From Acidobacteriota bacterium (GTDB lineage Bacteria; Acidobacteriota; Terriglobia; Bryobacterales; Bryobacteraceae), in NCBI GenBank assembly GCA_023436715.1, contig JAEZIJ010000210.1, forward strand, positions 1-64,000: a stretch of DNA of 64,000 nucleotides. The letters are read 5' to 3'. Under the pieces are notes generated by a model that saw only the letters and a list, made by a program, of their open reading frames with translations, was not told the origin of the DNA and ran no database searches. This document shows positions 1 to 10,264 of the stretch, in pieces (within the stretch, counting starts at the first letter, position 1; each line of letters begins with the position of its first letter). Position numbers and translations under genes: made by a program.

Positions 1-2
1 TG

Positions 3-617
3 GCGGCGCTCTGGCGTCAGCGCCGCGCCTGGGCCATTGAAACGAAACTCATGGACGATGCCGTCGCCGCCCAGGACCCCGAACCCGGCCAGCGAGCGCA
101 GATCGCCCAGGCCTTTGCCGCCCTGGCCGCCCAGCCCCAACTCGGCCTCCTCCACCGCTACGAAGCGCGCCTCCACCGCGTCTTCCAACGGGCACTCCAT
201 AACCTGTTGCTACTAAAGGCCGAAACCCCGCCGCCATCAAACTGCGAAACGAACCTAATCCCAAAATCGGACACTCCGAGTGGGACAGGCCTCCCGGCCT
301 GTCCAAGCGAAACCGGCTCCGTCCCCGGCATGCCCCCACAACCTACAACCCACAACCATTCTTTCTGCGAAACGAACCTAGTCCCAAAATCGGACACCCC
401 GAGTGAGCCAGACCTCCCAGGCGGCGCATCTTCAAGTGAAACCGAGCACGCCGCAATACCGCGAGCGGGTTCCGCGCCCGACAGGCCCCCACAACCTACA
501 ACCCACAACCATCCTTCCCAGACAGCGTATGCCGGAGACGTCCCCCGCGAGCACGAAAACCAGCCAATCACGGTTCTCCCACCCCGCAACCCGCGATCCA
601 CGTTCTACGATTCTTGA
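3..617 (+). CDS. C-terminal part of a conserved acidobacterial hypothetical protein with a repetitive tail (start outside window)
   Basis: The frame is open from the left edge, so the start is missing. The first ~75 visible residues (RRAWAIETKLMDD, then RYEARLHRVFQRALHNLL) resemble, from memory, the end of a short hypothetical-protein family found in many copies in Solibacter-like genomes; no function is known for it. After that the protein turns into about 125 Pro/Thr/Ser-rich residues made of two in-frame copies of one DNA unit, which looks like spacer DNA translated into the tail rather than a folded domain. The family normally stops near the end of the RYEARL segment, so this copy may have lost its stop codon. 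Family assignment is moderately sure; function is unknown. Confidence 0.5.
   Translation, partial: AALWRQRRAWAIETKLMDDAVAAQDPEPGQRAQIAQAFAALAAQPQLGLLHRYEARLHRVFQRALHNLLLLKAETPPPSNCETNLIPKSDTPSGTGLPACPSETGSVPGMPPQPTTHNHSFCETNLVPKSDTPSEPDLPGGASSSETEHAAIPRAGSAPDRPPQPTTHNHPSQTAYAGDVPREHENQPITVLPPRNPRSTFYDS
242..512. repeat. two-copy degenerate tandem repeat
   Basis: A unit beginning CTGCGAAACGAACCTA occurs at 242 and again at 365 (123 bases apart, in frame). It ends with the same 27-base CCCCCACAACC-type block at 333-359 and 486-512. The second unit is about 30 bases longer. The first unit contains a perfect 9-bp inverted repeat, GGACAGGCC (283-291) and GGCCTGTCC (296-304), which the second unit has lost. 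Confidence 0.75.
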
Positions 618-782
618 TCGATCGACAACGGTACAGAGATGTTCGGTAACCTCACCCCAAACAGCCGCCATCGGCGTTGGATCCATGGGACGTGGAGCGT
701 GGGAGCGCGCCCACATGAAGACCACCCTCCAACGATCTACGTGTATAGGACGAAGGCAAACAATCCGAGAGCTTTGTGCAAT

Positions 783-811
783 TTGACACGTGTTCCACCG
801 CCTGTTAGCCT
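783..811 (+). promoter_or_regulatory. possible promoter of the gcv operon
   Basis: A perfect TTGACA lies at 783-788 and, after 17 bases, TAGCCT at 806-811. The -10 match is poor (3 of 6). If used, transcription would begin within a few bases of the gcvT ATG at 821 and the message would be almost leaderless. No ribosome binding site is visible before that ATG, which fits a leaderless start but does not prove it. Confidence 0.25.
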
Positions 812-820
812 TCTGGATTG

Positions 821-1924
821 ATGCCCCCTGCCACCGACCTGAAGCGTACCCCTCTCTATTCGATTCATCGCCGGCACGGAGCACGCATGGTGGATTTTGG
901 CGGTTGGGAGATGCCGGTGCAGTATTCCGGCATCGTCGACGAGCACAACGCCGTGCGCCGCTCCGTTGGCCTGTTCGACGTGAGCCACATGGGCGAAATC
1001 GACATCCGGGGACCCCAGGCGTTCGATCTCGTCGATTTCATTACGACGAACGCTCCCGCGCATCTCCGGCGGGGCCAGGTCCACTACGCGGGGCTGCTCT
1101 ACGATCACGGCGGCTTCGTGGACGACATCCTGGTACATAAGGTGGCCGAAGATCATTACTTCCTGTGCGTGAACGCGTCGAACCAGGAAAAGGACACGCT
1201 GCACATACAAGCGAACAACCGCTGGGACGCCGAGGTCGAACTCTCGAGCGACCGGTACGCGCAGATTGCCATTCAGGGGCCGAACGCACTGGCCACTTTG
1301 CAGAAACTCACCCCGGCCGATCTGTCGGGCATCCGGTATTACTTTTTTGCCGACGGCGAGGTGTCCGGAGTGCCGGCGCGCATCGCACGAACCGGCTACA
1401 CGGGTGAGGACGGCTTTGAGATCTACATCGCGCCGGAAGAAGCCGCGCGCATTTGGGACAAGCTCGTCGAGGCGGGTAGCGGGTTCGGCATCAAGCCTTG
1501 CGGGCTCGGCGCGCGCAACACGCTGCGTCTTGAAGCCAAAATGGCCCTGTACGGCCACGAAATCAACGCCGAAATCACCCCGTTTGAAGCCGGCCTCGGC
1601 TGGATCGTTAAAATGGAGAAAGGCGGCTTCATCGGCCGCGAGCGCCTGGAGCGCCAGAAGCAGGAGGGGGTCCGTAGGAAGCTGATCGGTTTTGAAATGA
1701 CCGGGCGCGGCATCGGCCGCGACGGCTATGAAGTTTTTGTCGATGGTTCACCCGCGGGCTGGGTCACCAGCGGAGGGCCTTCGCCGGCATTGAACAAGAA
1801 CATCGGGCTTTGTTACCTCCCGGCGGAACTGGCTACGATCGAGCGGCCGATTCAGATCTCGATTCGCGGGCAGTTGGTTGAGGCGGTGACGGTCCCGACG
1901 CCCTTCTATAAGCGAGCGAAATGA
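821..1924 (+). CDS. gcvT: glycine cleavage system T protein (aminomethyltransferase)
   Basis: GcvT takes the aminomethyl group from the lipoyl arm of GcvH and passes it to tetrahydrofolate, releasing ammonia and giving 5,10-methylene-THF in the cytoplasm. The protein has 367 residues, the usual size. It shows the family opening LKRTPLYxxHxxxGARMVDFGGW and the VDD motif with D101, equivalent to the folate-site aspartate of the E. coli enzyme, followed by the C-terminal barrel domain. A TTG at 818 is also in frame, but the ATG at 821 is preferred. The stop overlaps the gcvH start by four bases (ATGA), so the two are translationally coupled in a gcvT-H-PA-PB operon. Confidence 0.96.
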   Translation: MPPATDLKRTPLYSIHRRHGARMVDFGGWEMPVQYSGIVDEHNAVRRSVGLFDVSHMGEIDIRGPQAFDLVDFITTNAPAHLRRGQVHYAGLLYDHGGFVDDILVHKVAEDHYFLCVNASNQEKDTLHIQANNRWDAEVELSSDRYAQIAIQGPNALATLQKLTPADLSGIRYYFFADGEVSGVPARIARTGYTGEDGFEIYIAPEEAARIWDKLVEAGSGFGIKPCGLGARNTLRLEAKMALYGHEINAEITPFEAGLGWIVKMEKGGFIGRERLERQKQEGVRRKLIGFEMTGRGIGRDGYEVFVDGSPAGWVTSGGPSPALNKNIGLCYLPAELATIERPIQISIRGQLVEAVTVPTPFYKRAK

Positions 1925-2307
1925 GCACATATCCAAAGGAATTCGGTTACACGAAGGAACACGAGTGGGTGCGGGTCGAGGGCGAAATCGGCACCATCGG
2001 AATCACCGACCACGCGCAGAAGGAACTCGGCGACATCGTCTACGTTGACCTGCCGAAGATCGGCTCCGCCGTGGAGCAGGGAAAGCCGCTGGGCTCGGTC
2101 GAATCGGTAAAGGCCGTCTCCGACATATTTTCGCCGGTGTCGGGCGAAGTGGTTGAAATCAACGAATCGCTGGCCGACGCGCCCGAGAAGTTGAATCAGG
2201 ATCCGCACGGCTCGGCTTGGCTGGTCAAAATCAGACTCAGCGATACCAGCCAGGTGAGCGGCCTCATGTCGGCCGCCGAGTACGAAAGCTACGCCGGCGC
2301 GGAGTAG
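1921..2307 (+). CDS. gcvH: glycine cleavage system H protein (lipoyl carrier)
   Basis: GcvH carries the aminomethyl intermediate between the P, T and L proteins on a lipoylated lysine. The 128-residue protein matches the family length. The lipoylation motif is GSVESVKAVS with K64 as the modified residue, and the N-terminal pattern FGYTKEHEWVRVEG is typical. It starts inside the gcvT stop codon and is followed after 32 bases by gcvPA. Lipoylation enzymes and the dihydrolipoamide dehydrogenase (L protein) are not encoded in this window. Confidence 0.97.
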   Translation: MSTYPKEFGYTKEHEWVRVEGEIGTIGITDHAQKELGDIVYVDLPKIGSAVEQGKPLGSVESVKAVSDIFSPVSGEVVEINESLADAPEKLNQDPHGSAWLVKIRLSDTSQVSGLMSAAEYESYAGAE

Positions 2308-2339
2308 GCCGGCCTCGCGGTCCGTCCAGGAGTAATCGT

Positions 2340-3676
<1,337 letters not shown>

Positions 3677-3680
<4 letters not shown>

Positions 3681-5155
3681 TCCGCAAAGCTACTACCCAC
3701 GTCAACCAGAACGAGCCGCTGCTGTTCGAGCTGAGCTCTCCGGGCAAGAAGGGCTACCAGCTTCCCGAACTCGACGTGCCGCCGGTGGATGCCGCCGAAG
3801 CGCTCGGCGCGGAAAACACGCGAGCCGGGATTGAAGGCTTCCCCGAGGTCAGCGAAGTGGAGGCCATCCGCCACTTCACGCGCCTCTCTACCTGGAACTT
3901 CGCGATCGACCTCGGCATGTACCCGCTCGGCTCCTGCACGATGAAGTACAACCCGCGCGTGAACGAGACCGTTGCACGCACGGAAGGCCTGGCATGGGCG
4001 CACCCCTACCAGCCGGAATCGCTGTCGCAGGGAGCGCTCGAAGTGATGGCGCGCCTCGAAGCCGCGCTCGCCGAAATCACCGGCATGGACGCGGTGACTT
4101 TGCAGCCCGCCGCGGGCGCGCACGGCGAACTCACCGGCATCCTGCTGGTTCGCGCGCTGCTTGAATCGCAGGGTAACCCGCGCAAGAAGATTCTGATTCC
4201 GGATTCGGCCCACGGCACCAACCCGGCCACGGCGGCCACAGCGGGCTACGCGGTCGAGAACATACGCTCAAACGGCCGCGGCATGTTGGATTTGGCGGAG
4301 CTCGCCCGCATCGTCGATGAAGACGTGGCCGCGCTGATGCTCACCAACCCGAACACGCTCGGCGTTTTCGAGGAGAACATCCGGAAGATCGCGGACATCC
4401 TGCACGCCAAGGGCGCGCAGCTTTACATGGACGGCGCGAACATGAACGCGCTGGTCGGAGTGACGCGCCCCGGCGACAACGGCGTGGACGTCATCCATCT
4501 CAACCTGCACAAGACCTTCTCGACCCCGCACGGCGGTGGCGGCCCGGGTAGCGGCCCCGTTGCGGTGAAGCGGCATTTGGAGCCGTTCCTTCCGGTGCCG
4601 CGCTTGAGGTCGCAAGAGGGCAAGTGGGCTTTCGATTATGGTCGCCCGCTCTCGATCGGCCGCGTCCGCGCGTTCTACGGCAACTTCGGGGTGATGGTCC
4701 GCGCGCTCGCTTACATCATGGCGCACGGCGGCGAGGGGCTTCGGAACGCAACGCTGGACGCCGTACTGAACGCCAATTACATACGCAAGGGCATCGAAGG
4801 GCATTACGAAATCGCGGCTGAGGCGCCCTCGCTGCACGAGTGCGTCTTCAGCGACGCGCGCCAGGCCAAGCTTGGAGTCCACACCGGCGACATCGCCAAG
4901 CGGCTGATCGACTACGGCTTCCATCCCTACACGGTCAGCTTCCCGCTCATCGTGCACGGCGCGATGATGATCGAGCCGACCGAAACCGAAAGCAAGCGGG
5001 AACTCGATGCCTTCATCGACGCGCTGATCTCGATTGCCCACGAAGTGGAAGAGAACCCGGAAGCGGTTACGAATGCGCCGCACAACACCCGCACTGCCAG
5101 GGTGGACGAGGTCGGAGCGGCCCGTAAGCCGGTAGTGCGCTGGCGGCCGAAGTAG
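3677..5155 (+). CDS. gcvPB: glycine dehydrogenase (decarboxylating) subunit 2
   Basis: This is the C-terminal half of the P protein and holds the PLP site. The motif HLNLHKTFSTPHGGGGPG is present with K279 as the Schiff-base lysine, together with YPLGSCTMKYNPRVNE near the N terminus. The 492-residue length is normal for split P proteins. Translation starts at a GTG inside the gcvPA stop. The gene ends four bases from the convergent S9-type peptidase gene, with no room for a separate terminator. It is the last gene of the operon, so the L protein must be supplied from elsewhere. Confidence 0.96.
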
Positions 5156-5158
5156 GCG

Positions 5159-6175
5159 CTACTCCGCCGGGCGCTCCGGCTTCAGGTACCCCGCCAGAAA
5201 ACGGTAGATCTCCCGGCGCGAGTCGCGCGCGAGCTTCGTATCCAGACGGTTGAACGCGTGGCCGCCGGGAGCATCCTCGTAGATCTTGTACTCGAACTTC
5301 TTCCCCTCAGCCTTGAGCGCTGCAATCAGCCGCTGAACTTCAAGCACGTTTACGTCTTCATCGTTCGTATTGGTGTGGATGAGCAACGGCGTCGCCAGTT
5401 TCGCCGCGTGCGACACGGGCGATCTTCTGAGGTACTCCTTCACGTCGTCCGCCGCGGACTTGCCGATGTGGTACGGCGCCGAGAATTCGGCCTGGTAGGA
5501 AGGCGATTTGTAACCCATGCGGGCCACGAGGTCGCTCACCGGGACGCCCGCATACGCCGCCGCGTAGTCCTCCGGATGATCGAAGATGTTCATCAGCGTG
5601 ATCAGCCCGCCGTGACTCCAACCCACGATGCCCACGCGTTTCGCATCGAGGAACGTGTATGTTTCGAGCATCCACGCACGCCCGGCAAGCACGTCGTCAT
5701 TTTCGCGCCCGCCGTAATCGATCTGCCGGTGAAACGCGGCGCCGTACCCTGTACTGCCGCGGTAGTCGGGCGCGATGATGCTGTAGCCCTGCTGGACCAG
5801 CTCCCGCACGATGTGCGCCGAGGACGACGAGAAGTTCGAGTGCACCCCGCCGTGAACCAGGACGATCAATGGCTGCTTTCTGGAACGGTCCAGTTTCTTC
5901 GGGATGAACGTGTATGCGCGGATGATCACGGGGTTGCCCGCGCCCTGCGCCGTCGGGTTCGGTTCGCGCCACGGCGGGAGGCTCGTGTAGGACACCTTAT
6001 CAACGTCGGCGATGTCCCCCAGTTTCAATTGCCACTGTAGGTCGTCGATGGCTTTCATCAGCTCATCGTGCCGGAATTCGGCGGCCTGGTCGGGCACGCG
6101 GGGAGGCTGCGCTTGCGCGGGCTGTACCGCCTGGAACAACAGTCCGCCCACAAGAAGGGCATGAGAACAGATCAT
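5159..6175 (-). CDS. exported alpha/beta-hydrolase, S9 prolyl oligopeptidase-like
   Basis: A secreted serine hydrolase of the dipeptidyl aminopeptidase/acylaminoacyl-peptidase type. The first ~22 residues form a signal peptide ending QPAQAQ. The catalytic domain has the oxyanion region VLVHGGVHSN, the nucleophile elbow GWSHGG with S187, the acid loop HTNTNDEDVN and the histidine in PGGHAFNR. The N-terminal beta-propeller of classical S9 enzymes is absent: only ~90 residues precede the hydrolase fold in a 338-residue protein. The ATG at 6175 is chosen because the open frame upstream of it has no protein-like sequence. Substrate unknown; peptides or acylated sugars are both possible. Confidence 0.85.
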   Translation of the reverse strand: MICSHALLVGGLLFQAVQPAQAQPPRVPDQAAEFRHDELMKAIDDLQWQLKLGDIADVDKVSYTSLPPWREPNPTAQGAGNPVIIRAYTFIPKKLDRSRKQPLIVLVHGGVHSNFSSSSAHIVRELVQQGYSIIAPDYRGSTGYGAAFHRQIDYGGRENDDVLAGRAWMLETYTFLDAKRVGIVGWSHGGLITLMNIFDHPEDYAAAYAGVPVSDLVARMGYKSPSYQAEFSAPYHIGKSAADDVKEYLRRSPVSHAAKLATPLLIHTNTNDEDVNVLEVQRLIAALKAEGKKFEYKIYEDAPGGHAFNRLDTKLARDSRREIYRFLAGYLKPERPAE

Positions 6176-6467
6176 GGGAGAAATGGTATCACCGGCCGGA
6201 GGTGGAGCAGACCATCGCCTTTTGTGGTCTGCCCTGTTCGCTACCCCCTTGTATGGTTTTCCACCGCCGACGGCTGCTCCCACTGGATTCCAGACCAGTG
6301 GACCGCCATCGGTTTCTCCAGCAGGATGACGCACGCGACCGTCTTGACCCTGGCCCGGTCTGGCTTCCAGGCTGAAGGCAGACGACAAAAAACGATCGTC
6401 TGCCCCACTGTGAAGTGCTACGAAATGTACAAGCTCGAGGGGAACAACGGGTATGTCACGCGGCCGC
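6176..6467. other. hairpin-rich spacer with three inverted repeats
   Basis: No gene is supported in these 292 bases. Three inverted repeats were found: GCAGACCA/TGGTCTGC (6207-6214, 6225-6232), CCACTGG/CCAGTGG (6280-6286, 6295-6301) and GCAGACGA/TCGTCTGC (6378-6385, 6396-6403). The first and last differ by a single symmetric base change. The spacer lies between the end of the minus-strand exosortase operon and the start of the minus-strand peptidase, so the hairpins may end or process that transcript. None is followed by a T-run on the minus strand. Confidence 0.5.
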
Positions 6468-7136
6468 TCAGGACGGCAGGTATTGCTTGAGCGGCATGAA
6501 GCACGCGCGGACGAAGTCCTCCGCGGTCCTGGTGGCGGCGTCCGCCCCACTGCCCGCCACGGGTACAACGACGCGCACCAGCGCGGTATCCGTACGGTTG
6601 TACCGGATGGCATCGGCGATCATGTAGAGGCGCGCACGGTATTCGCTGGCGATCACGCGGTCGCGCGACTGATACCAGTAGAGCACCACGCTCCGGTCGT
6701 CGCCCTTCGAAACCACGTAGCGGTTCACGTGGACGGGATGGCCCAGACCCGGCACGTCCACCGGCACTATGTCCGATTCCGACGGCACCCAGCCCGATCC
6801 CGGCAGGCAGTTCTTTGGCGAGTGCGGCATCTGGCCCGTGCGCTGCGATTTGAAGAAAGCGACGAACAGGTTTGCCGCGCGCCTGCCTTCCGAATCGTAG
6901 TAAGTCCGGGTGAGCACGTCGTCGGCCCTCAGAACGTCCATCACTTCCTTCTCGACGACACCCTCCTGGGCCATGTTCCACGACCCCAGTTGGAGCGGGA
7001 AGTTGGCCAGCGGCCGCGACAGGGGAACCGCCTCGCGCCGTGAAACCGCATACAGCCCGATGGCCTGGGCGGCGAGGAGCACCGTCGCAATCTGTATGGT
7101 CCTGCTTTTCAGGAAATCGAAGCTAATTTGCGCCAT
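6468..7136 (-). CDS. EpsI family exosortase-associated protein
   Basis: The 222-residue protein has one N-terminal membrane segment (about residues 15-33) followed by an exported domain. Its motifs are those of the EpsI family, which is found with exosortases and exopolysaccharide loci: LGSWNM near the start, FFKSQRTGQMPHSPKNCLPG in the middle and VLYWYQSRDRVIASEY later. The exact biochemical role of EpsI is not established. The gene overlaps the exosortase gene by 14 bases, so the two are one operon. No polysaccharide export genes and no PEP-CTERM protein are nearby, which is unusual for this pairing. Confidence 0.88.
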   Translation of the reverse strand: MAQISFDFLKSRTIQIATVLLAAQAIGLYAVSRREAVPLSRPLANFPLQLGSWNMAQEGVVEKEVMDVLRADDVLTRTYYDSEGRRAANLFVAFFKSQRTGQMPHSPKNCLPGSGWVPSESDIVPVDVPGLGHPVHVNRYVVSKGDDRSVVLYWYQSRDRVIASEYRARLYMIADAIRYNRTDTALVRVVVPVAGSGADAATRTAEDFVRACFMPLKQYLPS

Positions 7137-8007
7137 GGAGGAGCCTGTAGATGCGGCTGATAACCCAGTGTGTCGCGATCAGAATGAACAGGGCGACCAT
7201 GAAGATCACCCAGCCCGAAGCGGTGTGAAATACGCCCTCGGCGAGTTCGGGATTCACCTCGCTCAGCAGGCCGGTGATCGTGACGCGGCTCGCGTTGGCG
7301 ACGATCGCGATCGGCACCGTGCACGCCAGCAGCGCGATACGCATCCAGACCTTCCTGTCGAAGAAGTATGCGTACACGAGCGAGAGGAAAGAGAGCGTGA
7401 GCAGCGAGCGTATGCCGCTGCATGCCTCGACGACGGAGAGCCGCTGTGTGGAGAGGTCCAGGATATTGCCTTCCCGCAGCACCGGCACCCCGAGAAGATC
7501 CAGCGCGTGCTCCGCGAGCCGGCTGGCCAGGAGCTGAAACTTGAAGGTGACCTGCGTGTAGATGATGGCCGGAATCGGAACCATGAAGAACAGCAGGAAG
7601 ATCGGGAACAGCAGGACCTTCAGCGCGCGGCTGCCGGCAGTCAGAAGTATCAGCCCGGCCAGAGAGACGATGAACGCCGTTCGCGCGAGGAATAACTCGG
7701 CACCGAGGGTGGCGAAGTAGAGTTGCGCGGCGCCCCAGGCGAGTACGGCCAGTCCCCACCAGTTCGGCGCCGGCTTGAGCGCGGTAAGCTCGTCCCTCCG
7801 TTGCCAGGCGATGTAACCGGCGATGAGCGGCACGAAAAAGCCGTGGCCCATATCCTCATCGGCGGCCCATTGCTGCGCCAAACGAACCAGCACCGGCGCG
7901 TAACAGGCCACCAGCAGCACGCCAAACCACAGCATCTGTGCCCACGGCAGGCTCTTCGATACGCCCGCCGGCTCGCCATTAAACGCAGTTCTCGTGCCTG
8001 GAACCAT
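7123..8007 (-). CDS. exosortase (membrane transpeptidase-like sorting protease)
   Basis: Exosortases are polytopic membrane proteins that process C-terminal PEP-CTERM-type sorting signals. This one has about eight hydrophobic helices and the three expected catalytic residues: C196 in VEACSGIRS, R241 in ANASRVTITG and H261 in VFHTASGW. The motif DMGHGFFVPLIAGYIAW near the N terminus is also typical. The ATG at 8007 gives 294 residues; the longer frame to 8127 would run into the divergent alpha-galactosidase gene. I cannot assign the subtype (XrtA to XrtD and others) from sequence alone. It is co-transcribed with the EpsI gene. Confidence 0.92.
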   Translation of the reverse strand: MVPGTRTAFNGEPAGVSKSLPWAQMLWFGVLLVACYAPVLVRLAQQWAADEDMGHGFFVPLIAGYIAWQRRDELTALKPAPNWWGLAVLAWGAAQLYFATLGAELFLARTAFIVSLAGLILLTAGSRALKVLLFPIFLLFFMVPIPAIIYTQVTFKFQLLASRLAEHALDLLGVPVLREGNILDLSTQRLSVVEACSGIRSLLTLSFLSLVYAYFFDRKVWMRIALLACTVPIAIVANASRVTITGLLSEVNPELAEGVFHTASGWVIFMVALFILIATHWVISRIYRLLHGAN

Positions 8008-8090
8008 GGGTGACTCCAGTAAAGCATATCGGTTTTGCCAGTGGCAATCGGCGGTGACGTCTCTGGTAATCTGAACGCTTCGAGGCGAAC

Positions 8091-10247
8091 ATGATCCGGC
8101 TGGCGATTTCTCTGACATTTGCGGCATTCCTGGTCCACGCGCAGGAGGCGCCCGTCCGCTACGTGCCCGATCTGAAGATCTGGGCGCTCCAAAGCGACAT
8201 CACAACCTATGTTCTGGGTGTAAACGGCCGGAACGAACTGCAGCAGTTGTACTGGGGCAAGAAGCTGCCGAGGATGGAGGACCTCGCCGCCACGCGCGCG
8301 GCGGCCGCCTCTGCGTTTGAAGAGTACCCCGGTTGGGGAGGGATGCGCTACGAGGAGCCGTGCCTCAAGGTAACGCTGGCCGATGGCGTGCGCGACGTCG
8401 TGCTGAAGTACGTCTCGCACGAGATTCGGGGCGACACCCTGACCGTTCGCCTGAAGGACATCAACTACGACCTTTTCGTGGATCTGACGTACCACGTTTT
8501 TCAGCGCACGGGTATCGTTCGCAAGAGTGCGCGCGTCACTAACAACACGAGCCAGGCGATAACGCTCGAGAGCGCGCAATCGGGCTCCTGGCTGATGCCC
8601 TCGGGCGAGGGCTACCGGCTCAGCTACCTTGCCGGACGCTGGGGCGCCGAGACGCAACTCGTCCGCGAGGCGATACACCCCGGCGTGAAAGTTCTGGAGA
8701 GCCGGCGCGGCATCACCAGCCATCAGGCGAACCCGTGGTTTGCCATCGACTACGCTGCCGGCGAGGAGCATGGCAGCGTGTGGTTCGGCGCGCTGGGCTG
8801 GAGCGGCAACTGGCGGCTCGCGGTCGAGCAGACGCCGGAGCAACAGGTGCGGGTCACCGGCGGCTACAATCCATTCGATTTCGGTTATCTGCTGAAGCCC
8901 GGCGAGAGCCTCGACGCCCCGCCGTTCTACGGCGGCTTCACCGGCCACGGCTTCGGAGAGGCTTCGCGGCTGCTTCACCGTTTCGAGTTGGATGAAATTC
9001 TGCCGCGCCGCTCGGCGGGCCGGTTGCGTCCTGTGCTCTACAACTCCTGGTATGCGACGACGTTCAACGTGACCGAAGCCGGCCAGAAAGAGCTTGCGAC
9101 GAAAGCAGCCAGACTCGGAGTCGAACTGTTCGTGGTGGACGACGGCTGGTTTGGCCAGCGCAAGGACGATCGAGCGGGCCTGGGCGATTGGTACGTCAGT
9201 AAGGACAAATTCCCGAACGGGCTCAAGCCGCTCATCAGCCACGTCAACTCCCTCGGTATGGAGTTCGGCCTGTGGGTGGAGCCCGAAATGGTGAACCCGG
9301 CGAGCGACCTGTATCGCGCGCACCCGGACTGGGTGGTCAACTTCCCCGGCCGTCCGCGCACGGAGGGCCGGAACCAGCTCATCCTGAACATGGCGCGCGA
9401 CGACGTGAAGGAGCACATCTTCGGCGTGCTCGACCGGCTGCTTTCCGAAAACAGCATCCGGTTCATCAAGTGGGACAACAACCGGCACTTCAGCGAGCCA
9501 GGGTGGCCGGAGGTTCCGGCAGCCGAGCAGAAGAAGCTCTGGGTGAAATACGTCAACAACGTCTATGAGTTGATCGACCGGCTCCGGCAGAAGCATCCCA
9601 ACGTAGATTTCGAGTCGTGCGCGGGCGGCGGCGGGCGCCTGGATCTCGGCATCCTCAGCCGCGTCGAGCAGGTCTGGACATCGGACAACACCGAAGCCTT
9701 CGACCGCCTGCGCATACAGGAAGGGTTCAGCCACGCCTACACGCCGAAGGTGATGGTGGACTGGGTGAACGACGTGCCCGACATGAATCGCCGCGAAACG
9801 CCGCTCAAGTACCGCTTCCTGGTAGCAATGATGGGCTCGCTTGGGGTCGGCGGGAACCTGACCAGGTGGACGGAGCGCGAGTTCGCCGAGGCCGCGAGCG
9901 CCATCACGTACTACAAGAAGATCCGCAAGACGGTCCAGGAGGGCAGGCTGTACAGGCTGGCGTCACCGCGCGAGGGCAGCCTGGCGGCGAGCCAGTACGT
10001 TGCGGAGGACGGCAGGCAGTCGGTCGTGTTCGCGTTCCTGCACGCGCAGCAGTTCGGGCGGCCGGCGCCGGCCGTCTATCCGCGGGGCTTGCAGGAAGGC
10101 GCGCTGTACCGCGTAACGCCGTTTGATGATAAGCTGACCGGCAAACAACAGACTGCGAGCGGCGCTTGGCTCATGAACTACGGCCTGCGCTTCCGTCTCG
10201 GAGGCGAGTTTGACAGCACTTCGGTGCTGCTCGAAAGAATCGATTGA
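8091..10247 (+). CDS. secreted alpha-galactosidase, GH36 family
   Basis: This enzyme hydrolyses terminal alpha-1,6-galactose from oligosaccharides such as melibiose or raffinose. A signal peptide ends at HAQE (about residue 18). The 718-residue protein has an N-terminal beta-sandwich, a central barrel beginning near PVLYNSWYATTF, and a C-terminal beta domain. The nucleophile is D462 in the KWDNN motif and the acid/base is D532 in WTSDNTE; CAGGGGRLDLG lies between them. It is transcribed away from the exosortase operon and is followed 17 bases later by an enolase-superfamily enzyme, suggesting joint use of a galactose-containing compound. Confidence 0.94.
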   Translation: MIRLAISLTFAAFLVHAQEAPVRYVPDLKIWALQSDITTYVLGVNGRNELQQLYWGKKLPRMEDLAATRAAAASAFEEYPGWGGMRYEEPCLKVTLADGVRDVVLKYVSHEIRGDTLTVRLKDINYDLFVDLTYHVFQRTGIVRKSARVTNNTSQAITLESAQSGSWLMPSGEGYRLSYLAGRWGAETQLVREAIHPGVKVLESRRGITSHQANPWFAIDYAAGEEHGSVWFGALGWSGNWRLAVEQTPEQQVRVTGGYNPFDFGYLLKPGESLDAPPFYGGFTGHGFGEASRLLHRFELDEILPRRSAGRLRPVLYNSWYATTFNVTEAGQKELATKAARLGVELFVVDDGWFGQRKDDRAGLGDWYVSKDKFPNGLKPLISHVNSLGMEFGLWVEPEMVNPASDLYRAHPDWVVNFPGRPRTEGRNQLILNMARDDVKEHIFGVLDRLLSENSIRFIKWDNNRHFSEPGWPEVPAAEQKKLWVKYVNNVYELIDRLRQKHPNVDFESCAGGGGRLDLGILSRVEQVWTSDNTEAFDRLRIQEGFSHAYTPKVMVDWVNDVPDMNRRETPLKYRFLVAMMGSLGVGGNLTRWTEREFAEAASAITYYKKIRKTVQEGRLYRLASPREGSLAASQYVAEDGRQSVVFAFLHAQQFGRPAPAVYPRGLQEGALYRVTPFDDKLTGKQQTASGAWLMNYGLRFRLGGEFDSTSVLLERID

Positions 10248-10264
10248 GACAGGGAAAGGGAACC

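Noticed and set aside
618..820. Possible glycine riboswitch before gcvT
   Set aside because: The sequence contains GGACGAAGGCAAAC and a later GAGAG, which loosely recall aptamer parts, but the two-aptamer layout and conserved cores are absent.
6068..6490. Plus-strand open frame across the hairpin spacer
   Set aside because: Its first part is antisense to the peptidase gene and it has no domain or ribosome binding site.
7650..9734. Long minus-strand open frame opposite the alpha-galactosidase
   Set aside because: It is the antisense shadow of a high-GC gene: no family motifs, and the GH36 protein on the other strand has all its catalytic residues.
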